DNA from: Phytoseiulus persimilis
Lineage: Eukaryota > Arthropoda > Arachnida > Mesostigmata > Phytoseiidae
Assembly: GCA_037576195.1 (NCBI GenBank)
Contig: CM075103.1
Span: forward strand, 22,258,001-22,322,000
DNA length: 64,000 nucleotides
Direction: 5' to 3'
The position numbers and the translations under genes are program-made. Below the pieces are notes generated by a model. It was not told the DNA's origin, made no database searches, and worked only from the letters and a program-made list of their open reading frames with translations. This document shows positions 55,791-64,000 of this stretch, in pieces. Each line of letters starts with the position of its first letter. The stretch's first letter is position 1.

Positions 55791-58759
55791 CCTGATCCGG
55801 TATCATAATCTCCGGACGATAACGGTCACAATAGCGCAATGAGTGAACAATGGTTCCGCTGTCCGCTTACGCCTTTTCGGTTAATCCCTCCGTATATCGT
55901 AAGGTCAGCCCAATGGGGAACAAATCAAAATCAGCTCAGCGAGCGCTCTCGGGTGCGATCATATGAACCGCGTCTGGGTTTTTGAAATGAATCCGATTCG
56001 AGAACCACTACATTGGATTGCTAGACGCAATTGCTTCGTGCCATGGAGTGCGGATGGATGAGGCATTGCTCTGGAAACTGTCAGCTTGATTTGTGCCGCA
56101 CAGCCGAGCTCCATCTCTCTCCTCGGTCCGACCGTTGAACAAATGAACTATTGTCATTCATCGAGGGGAACGAGTGCATTCCCCCTCCTTCGAAAGCTAG
56201 CTCATGTAATCTCCAAAGTTTCTCCTACCCATCGCATCATCACGTGTTCAAAGTCATGCCGCGTGCGCACGAGTCCGGGGCCGGCCTCCTCCCCACCGAA
56301 GGAGCAGGCGAGATAGGTGGCTTCGGATAGCCTCCCGTCGTCGATAGATTGGCTCATGTCGGTACCGCGCTCCCACAGCAGATCAGAAGAAGTCATCGCG
56401 GCGGCGGCGGTTCCCGGTCCTATCCGAAAACGTTGATTCCTCCGAATGTTACGAGGTGCTGTTCGCCGTAGCCCTTATGACGATCGCCGAGCCGTTGGTG
56501 TGTTCCCAGACGGGGCATGAGATCAGGGCCAGGTGATTTTCGGGGTTGAAACGAAGTGGTCGGACCGACCCGGTGACGTATTTATCGGTTGGTTCTCGGC
56601 TCGAGATAGGGAACGTTCGGCATATGTGAGTTTTCCGACCGGAATGGCTTCCCGGATAACTTCCAGGCGGTTCTCTACTGGAAGGGGTCTTGGTGGCTGA
56701 GTTCGAGGGTTGCCCGTGTTGGCCGCCGTTTCTAAAGTTCGGAACCGATTCCCGCGTTCCTGGGAAGGGCTTCTCATAATGGAAGATATAGTTCAGATCG
56801 AATCCAATCTCAAATGCAGCTCGAAATACGGAGGTCACCATAACGACGCAGTTTGAAGTACACACCAGGAGGGGAGTGATTCTGGAGTCGATCAGACCGT
56901 ACTTTTTCGGATCCTAGTGGAGTAATCCGGGATCGATCTGGCCATACGTTTCGTGTCTGAGGAGGCACTTCCGGGGTCGATCTTACCATACTTTCCGGGG
57001 TCTGAGTGGGTGATTCGGGGATCGATCTGACCAGACTTCCCGGGTTCGGGTCGATCTGACCATAATTTTTCTATACTATGGGGGTCCTCTGGGTACTACT
57101 GGGGGTGATCCTGCGATCGATTTGGCCATTCTTCCCGGAGTCTGGAGAGGAAGTTCCGGGGTCGATCTAACTATACTACAATGTATTCCATCATTCCGGT
57201 CAACATTTTCCATCAAGAACGGAGAAACTTCATTACAGGAAGCTAGCAACATGTACCGATCGGCCGAATGAGAAGATAGTATCGGAAATGAAGTTGGCGC
57301 AACGAAGGGAAGAAAAATGCCTCTATCCATGAGAACGCAGCCCAGCTGCGCGAAGTGTGGCGGCTGGGGGTCGCCCGGTCGTCGACTGAGAGGTCATTTA
57401 TTGAATCCTACATTTGCGCATATTTTTCTCCCATATCAGCGGTGAAGTTTCTTGCGATCGCAGATCACATTTCGTTGTTCCCAATAACAGCTATTTGCTC
57501 ATCTTCCTGAATCTCGGGTGCCGCAATCTCCGCAAGAGGGGGAAGCAAGCGCTAAATAGAGTTCAGGGCTTCCTCAGCGGACCCCACTTAGTGATTGGGA
57601 TGAATATCGCTTCGTGGCGCCAATCGAGAGCGATCCGTTACCCTGCTCTTCGGATTCACCTGGATCGGGCGACAGCTTCCCAGCCGATGAAGTTGGAGTC
57701 TCTTCTTACAAGCGGTAGTGTTGGTGTAGTGTGGCTGCTTTCACACTGCTGCCCTGGTCCTCGCTTTCAGAGGGGCCTCCAGACCTTCAGAAGATGGAAG
57801 TCGTTGAAACCATGCGTACTTGACTGGATCCGTGTTCGGGCTTTAGTGGATCATTGGGGCTGTGGGCCCGACCTTGTTGATGATCCCACAAATCTCCCAC
57901 TTCCTCTGTGCATCAAAAGCGAGTCATGGGCGAACGCGATCCGTTGGAGCCTCAAGTATCTGCGGATAGGATTTTCCGTTTATTATTCAGATCTGGCCAT
58001 GGACCGAGCCTTCCAAGAGTTCTCAACACTGATATTTCTCCCCCGGCTAGCGGCAGTTAGATTTCGCAAACTCCGAGAGTGAGATCGCCGGAACTTGCCT
58101 TGACTTTTCCTGAGCCCAAAACTCTTCCAAACAAATCGGCGATGTGAACCGCTCATGTGCGATGGGAACCAGACCCTCCCCGGTCCTGACGATAAGGTAA
58201 GCTGACAGTTCCCGTGAAACCGTGTGATTTTGTAAAGTTGTGAAGAATGAATGTTCCGTCGAGTGACAAAGAGCATTGTCCTGACGAGAAGGTCAGCGGC
58301 CCGCTCGCAGAAAATGGCGTGATTTTGTCGAGTTTTCCAGCTCAAGAATGCCGTCGATTGAGGGGGAGCATTGTCGTAGAGATCAGAGTACAGCGTATCT
58401 CGAGTCAACAAGCGTTGTTCCGCTGTTCAGAGGACAGTTTACTGACCAAGTGAAGGCACTTGGATGACTTCAGCACTCGCGGAACTTGTCCGCGCACGGG
58501 AACGAGCTGTTCTCGTCTGCTCGCTCGTCGGTCCCGAGAGAGCATCTCTGCGGCGTCGATGCCCGCGGATTCCGCATGACATCATGACCCCCAACCGATG
58601 CCCGTGCTGAATGAACCTATATTTTATTGATTGAGAGCCGCCGTGGGTCGTGGCAGAAAACATCGACATTAAGAGTGATTTCCAGCAGCCGTCTGTTCTT
58701 CTCAAAGGAAAGAGTTCTTCGGGACCATACTGGGGACGCGTAAAAGGCGATGGATTGTG
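55791..58759. other. Unassigned sequence with a 45-bp minisatellite fossil
   Basis: Apart from the fossil at 56875-57180 (listed separately) I see no gene. The plus-strand frame 57414-58082 (222 codons) is open but low in recognisable features and overlaps minus-strand frames. I do not call it. Confidence 0.35.
56875..57180 (-). repeat. 45-bp minisatellite fossil, minus orientation
   Basis: About six decayed units of the GTCGATCTGACCATAC subfamily (GGGATCGATCTG, GACCATACTTTCC, TCTGAGTGGGTGATTC) are visible, closest to the units at 43.0-43.3 kb. Confidence 0.75.
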
Positions 58760-60680
58760 CGACAGTTGCTAGGATTCTTCGTTGTGCTCCACTTGCTCCA
58801 TGAGTTCTGGGAGAATTTTCTCAATGTCTCGGGACGTCCGAAAAACTTTCTGAATGACCGCCTGAAGGTGCGTATCTTGTCTCAAGGAAGATTCGAGATA
58901 GACACCAAGGTATCTCACTGAGTTCCCTATTCCTATGTCGTGTCCCTGTAACTGGAGTGCTGGGTTTTTTTCTCCTCTTTTCTTCACGAGCATTACCGCT
59001 TCCGTCTTCTGGGGGACTAGGGTGAGTTCATTGATCCGACAACATCTCAAGAATATATGTAGCGAGTCCTGCGCAATTTTTTCTAATTCGTCAAGAGATT
59101 TAACAGTGACAATCAGGGCCAGGTCATCGGCGTAAGCCAGGGTGATCACTCCGTCTGGAAGGTCCTCCAGAAGGACGTCGGAGTGTCCCACGTTCCAAAG
59201 GGTGGCCCGAGAATCGAGCCCTCTGGGGCTCCAGCCGTCATTCTGTGCTCGTTCCCCTCCTCGTCGATGATCAAATCTCTTTGAGGTCAGTGCTCATGAT
59301 ATTCGGGAGGTATGGAGCGATGTTGTGTTTCTCGAGGGCATCGATTATGATTTTCCATTCGATTGAATCGAAAGCATTATCAACGTCTAGGAGTAGGATA
59401 ATGATTTCGCTCCTGCTCTGGCAGTGTTCTTTCATTCCATCTTCGACCTTCTCCGTGATGGTTTCCAGGGAATTTAGAGTTGATCGCCCCAATCTGAATC
59501 CATATTGATTGTTTGAAAGCCCTGCCCCGGCCTCGAGTTCTTTCCGTAGTCGGTGGTTGATGACCGCCTCTACTGCTTTTGCGATGGTGCTAAGTAGGCA
59601 GATTGGCCGATATGAGTCCGCTCTCACGGGCTTTGGGATGAGTATGAGATTCGCTGTTTTCCAGTCTACTGGAATTTCTCCCCTTCTGAGAATGTCCTGT
59701 GTGAGTTTTACGGAGGCGCTGGCTCATCTGGTGAGCAGGGTTTGAATTGCTCCTGGGTGTGTGCTCTCTGGGGTTCCCCTCTGGGCGTTGCGACGGCTTT
59801 CATTTCATCCATCGAGATTTTGGGGATATCTTCAGGTTTGGTTGGTATCATTTTCCGGTGAAATTCCTTAGCTTGAGGGAAGAGTTTGGTTACGGCTGTA
59901 CGGATGGTGTGAGTTGGTAGTGGGATTTTCTTCCGCCGGAATTTCTAACTGATGATTTTATAGGGGAGTCCCCTCACATCCGCCCGTATTGCATCACATA
60001 TTTCTTGCCATCTTCCCCATTTACTCCCGAGAATTTCGTTCTGGGATTGCTTCTTGGCTCCTTTTTATGATTCATGTGCTTCTTGTGATTGTTCTGGAGC
60101 AGGGTGTCTGACTCTTCTAATTCTTAGAAATCTCCTACTTTGTCTGATGCAATTCGTTCTACGTTCTGCTATTTCGCCATTCCACCAGTACTTCTTCCTT
60201 CAGTTTCTCTGATTGCTTTATCTGTACGTATTTCGAATTCTATACGTCGATGATCACTGAGAGGTTCAATTTCGTCATTTACATTCCATTCTCTGATGAG
60301 GTTAGGTGAGTTTGATGCGGATAGGTCGATATATGATGTATGGGTTCCTCTTCTGGAAGTTGGGATGGCCTCCTCGATTGCTATTGTTAAGTCTTCGCTC
60401 GGCAGCATCTCCTTTAGTTCTCTCCCTCATCTAGTCGTGTATTCACTTCCCGATGACGTCGAGGCTGCGTTGATATCCCAAGCGAGGATCCATTTCAGTG
60501 CTTCATTCATCTTTTGTTCTATCATTTCGAGGTATTTGTTGAATTCTTCAATGCTCTTATTGGGGGAGAAGTAGCAACTGGTTATCTCGCCTGTTATATT
60601 ATGTCTATTGACTTCTGAGAACTTTTCCTGGTCTGCAAGGGTGATTCCGGGAGCAATCCTTACTAGATGTAATCGGCTTC
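58760..60680 (-). pseudogene. R1-type LINE ORF2 relic (endonuclease and reverse transcriptase)
   Basis: Minus-strand order from high to low coordinate. Endonuclease: RIAPGITLADQEKFSE and TSCYFSPNKSIEEFNKYLEM (about 60660-60525), ILAWDINA, SYIDLSASNS, then SDHRRIEFEI (SDH at 60258). Linker: EICDAIRADVRGLPYKII (about 60020-59960), typical of the R1/TRAS group. Reverse transcriptase: SYRPICLLSTIAKAVEAVIN, NQYGFRLGRSTLNSLETI and LLLDVDNAFDSIEWKII (59622-59350), then GAPEGSILGP split by a frameshift, LAYADDLALIV (YADD at 59134-59123) and RYLGVYLES. Stops at several points and the frameshift near 59230-59190 show a dead copy. The copy lacks the C-terminal zinc region and is cut at 60.68 kb against the second minisatellite array. 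Confidence 0.85.
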
Positions 60681-60699
60681 GTCCGTCAGTTTGTCCGCA

Positions 60700-62555
60700 C
60701 TTTTCCTGGAAGATATGGGGATGAATCCGGGACCAATCTGACCATTACTATCCAAGTCTGGAGGGGTGATTTCGGGACCAATCTGACCATACTCTCCCGA
60801 GTCTGGAGCGGTGGTTTCGGGATCAATCTGACCATCTTTTCCCAAGTCTGGAGGGATGATCCCGGGAACAATCTGACCATACTCTTTCGAGTCTGGAGGG
60901 GTAATTCCGGGATCAATCTGACCATCTTTTCCCAAGTCTGGAGGGATGATTCCGGGACCAATCTGACCATACTCTTCCAAGTCTGGAGGGGTGATTTCGG
61001 GATCAATCTGACCATCTTTTCCCAAGTCTGGAGGGATGATTCTGGGACCAATATGACCATTACTTCCCGAGTCTGAAGGGGTGATTCCGGCGCTAATCTG
61101 ACCCTACTTTTCAAAAAGTGTAGGGGCGATTCCCGGACGAATCTGACAATTAGTTTCCGAGTCTGTAGGGGTGATTCCGGGGCCAATCTAACCTTACTTT
61201 TCAAAAACTGGAGGGGTGATTCCGGGACCAATCTGACCATCTTTTCGCAAGTCTGGAGGGATGATTCCGGGACCAATCTGACCATACTCTCCCAAGTCTG
61301 GAGCGGTGGTTTCGGGATCGATCTGACCATCTTTTCCCAAGTCTGAAGGGATGATCCCGGGACCAACATGACCATTACTTCCCGAGTCTGAAGGGGTGAT
61401 TCCGGCGCTAATCTGACCATTCTTTTCAAAAACTGTGGGGGTGATTCCCGGACGAATCTGACCATTAGTTTCCGAGTCTGTTGGGGGGATTCCGGGGCCA
61501 ATCTGACCTTGCTTTTCAAAATTTGGAGGGGTGATTCCGGGACCAATCTGACCATTACTTTCCGAATCTGAAGGGGTGATTCCGGGACCAATCTGACCAT
61601 ACTCTTCGAAGTCTGGAGCGGTGGTTTCGGGATCAATCTGACCATCTTTTCCCAAGTCTGGAGGGATGATTCCGGGACCAACATGACCATTACTTCCCGC
61701 GTCTGAAGGGGTGATTCCGGCGCTAATCTGACCATACTTTTCAAAAACTGTAGGGGTGATTCCCGGACGAATCTGACCATTAGTTTTCGAGTCTGTAGGG
61801 GTGATTCCGGGGCCAATCTGACCTTGCTTTTCAAGATTTGGAGGGGTCATTCCGGGACCAATCTGACCATTACTTTCCGAATCTGAAGGGGTGATTCCGG
61901 GACCAATATAACCATTACTTCCCGAGTCTGAAGGGGGGATTCCGGTGCTAATCTGGTCATACTTTTCAAAAACTGTAGGGGTGATTCCCGGACCAATCTG
62001 ACCATAACTTTCCGAGTCTGTAGAGGTGGATGCGGGACCAAGCTGACTACACTCTTTCAAGTCTGGGGGGTGATTCCGGGACCAATCTGACCATTACTTT
62101 CCGAATCTGAAGGGGTGATTCCGGGACCAATCTGACCATCTTTTTCCAAGTCTGGAGGAGTGATTCCAGGACCAATACGACCATTACTTTCCGAATCTGA
62201 AGGGGTGATTCCGGGACCAATCTGACCATCTTTTTCCAAGTCTGGAGGAGTGATTCCAGGACCAATATGACCATTACTTCCCGAATCTGAAGGATTGATT
62301 CCGGGACCAATCTGACCATCTTCTAACAAGTCTGGAGGGGTGATTCCGCTACCAATCTGACCATACTTTTCCGAGTCTGGAGGGGTGATTCCGGGACCAA
62401 TCTGACCATCTTTTTCCAAGACTGGAGGGATGATTCCGGGACCAATCCGACCATCTTCTTACAAGTCTGGAGGGGTGATTCCGCTACCAATCTGACCATA
62501 CTCTTCCAACTCTGGAGGGGTGATTCCGGAATCAATCTGACCATACTATAGTCTA
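60700..62555 (-). repeat. Second 45-bp minisatellite array, inverted relative to the first
   Basis: About 41 units of the same 45-bp family as the 10.5-16.8 kb array lie in the opposite orientation (GGGGTGATTCCGGGACCAAT then CTGACCAT). Variant landmarks CGGCGCTAATCTGACC recur at 61090, 61405 and 61720, that is every 315 bp (7 units), showing a second, shorter higher-order period. Minus-strand open frames (61834-60686, 62060-61194) are trivial products of the 3n period. Confidence 0.93.
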
Positions 62556-64000
62556 TTGTAACTTATTTGATCGGAATCAATGCTCTCGTTCGGAAGTTTC
62601 AGGGTTCCAGAGCTTTGAATGTTTTTTTTTGTCAGTCCGTCGAAATTGCATCCCGGCTGATCTCTAGAACAGGTTCCTGCGAAAAGGCGATTGGTGGATC
62701 AATTATGATCTTGATGAACATCAGCTTGAATCCGATCGAGTGCCTAATACAGATGAGCATTTTATGTGGGATTTCATCTAGGAATACGTCGATAACTGCA
62801 TCTAGCAGCCGTTGATTCGAAATCTGCGGAACGTCGCAGCTGAGCTGTAAACGGGACATATTGTTGCACGGTGAATTCTTTGATGGAAAAGGGTCTCAAC
62901 ATGTCCTTAACAGCAGCCTTGGAGCGCCTACCAGTGCACTCTCGCCTACAGCTTGCCTCCACGTCTTTCTGGCACCATCGTACCCCTATCAGGAGCGGCC
63001 AGTTTTTCTCGTTTATTCGCTTGGAGAAAGGTGTCATCTTCACCCACAATGGATTTGGAAAGAAACTTGATGACCTCCGATTTCGAGGTTGTTCTCAACA
63101 AAAACAAGATTCCATCTTTCATCTCTGCCTCAGTTCCATTCTCCGGAATACTGGTGGCGGCTACGAGAGCAATCTGTGCGGTTGCCATCGTGTCCGACTT
63201 GGAACCAGGTCGCTCTTCGACTCTTCTCTCGCCCAACTCTGGAATCTCGCGCGCATGCAGTCCTGCATAGCTCAGCATGGAACCGGCACATTTGAAAGGA
63301 ACGGAGTGACATAAGTTCGAACCACACTAGCGTCTCGCGAGCCGCACCCGTCCGCTCAATTCGGTAGTCCGTTCGAATCGGTCCTCCGCACAAATGTAGC
63401 GTCACCGTTCGGGGCCGAAAAGTTTCGGAGCCGGAGTGTCTTGGAGCCGAAATGTCTCAGAGCCGGAATGTCTTCGAGCAGAAATATCTAGGGGCCGAAA
63501 AGTCCGGGCCGAAAGGTCTGTCATGTACCGAGAATTTTCGAATGCGGATTCAAAGAAATGAAAAGCGTCGCTTGTCGTTCTCGACGACTCTGTTGCGAAC
63601 GTGAGCTCCGAATGCAGTCGTTCTAGCTTATTCGCTTGCAGATTCCTTTAGCTTCAAGTCGAAAAAAACAGAATCAAAATCGATGCACCTGGCGCGGAGC
63701 AATCAGGGACAAATGGTGAAATCGAGAAGTTATCCTCGAAAAAGAAGACAATGAAGTCGACCCGCCATTTTTTTCCCATTGAGCAGCTTCAGTCTTCCTC
63801 TCAGAGGTCACTACACCTAATCTCTATAAACGTACAGCTCATTCGCTTTCTGCTTCAGAACAGGAAACGATCCTCCGTGAGAGTAGGCTCCTTAAAGCAA
63901 TCACAATTCATCTATCGATCCATCTCGAATAGCTCTGATCCAAATATTGTGGAAGTGCTTCGGCCCTTCCTTTAACACGGCATAAGTTCTGCCTTCTGCC
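62556..64000. other. Right end of the window: no confident gene
   Basis: Minus-strand frames 63278-62946 (MATAQIALVAATSIPENGTE ...) and 62859-62632 (RLLDAVIDVFLDEIPHK ...) might be exons of a minus-strand gene. I find no convincing splice pair, and plus-strand frames overlap them. 63405-63530 is a word cluster (GGAGCCGAAATGTCTC-like, about 20-bp period). Confidence 0.35.
63405..63530 (+). repeat. Degenerate 18-20-bp repeat (GGxGCCGAAAxGTCT)
   Basis: Six to seven imperfect copies of a GGAGCCGAAATGTCTC-like word in 125 bp. No coding potential. Confidence 0.7.

Noticed and set aside
57414..58082. Plus-strand 222-codon frame as a gene
   Set aside because: No recognised domain, signal or splice context. 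Overlapping minus-strand frames are of similar quality.

Overview
The window is eukaryotic and intron-bearing. It looks like part of an arthropod genome, most plausibly an acarine (mite or tick). This rests on a divergent ionotropic-receptor gene, an arthropod-type CUB secreted protein, compact or intronless genes, very short introns (44 and 71 bp in the one spliced model), and relics of LINE, Ty3/gypsy, Ty1/copia, RAG1/Transib-like, Harbinger-like and Merlin-like transposons. Species assignment is inference only; no rRNA, tRNA or mitochondrial marker was seen.

Layout. 0-9 kb: an intronless CUB-domain secreted protein gene (minus), a decayed gypsy integrase, and a frameshifted RAG1/Transib-like transposase relic. 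9.4-10.05 kb: the 3' end of a LINE with its poly(A) tail. 10.5-16.8 kb: a very large minisatellite array of about 139 units of 45 bp, the first half organised as a roughly 898-bp higher-order repeat. 17-24 kb: palindrome-rich repeats, including a terminal-inverted-repeat element of about 1 kb (21.40-22.40 kb) that carries a fossil of the same 45-bp minisatellite. 24-33 kb: three uncharacterised protein-coding candidates, a Harbinger-type transposase relic and a large inverted repeat with arms of about 410-435 bp. 34.5-38 kb: a 0.68-kb fold-back element, tandem duplications and another LINE 3' end. 38.5-41.1 kb: an ionotropic receptor gene (minus) with a partial tandem duplicate upstream. 43-53 kb: a mosaic of minisatellite fossils, a copia relic, a Merlin-like relic and three separate decayed fragments of an mRNA-capping-enzyme guanylyltransferase. 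55.0-55.7 kb: a well-supported three-exon gene for a small secreted helical protein, with a TATA box. 58.7-60.7 kb: an R1-type LINE relic abutting a second 45-bp array (60.7-62.56 kb) in the opposite orientation.

There is no operon-like cooperation between genes. Host genes supported with reasonable confidence are the CUB protein, the ionotropic receptor and the three-exon secreted protein; the three uncharacterised single-exon candidates are weaker. The rest is repetitive or unrecognised. The long open frames inside the 45-bp arrays follow from a period divisible by three and are not called as genes.

The most unusual signals are the shared 45-bp minisatellite at five loci in both orientations, its association with a TIR element, the cluster of capping-enzyme fragments, and a recurring pattern of small loci built from locus-specific self-complementary words.
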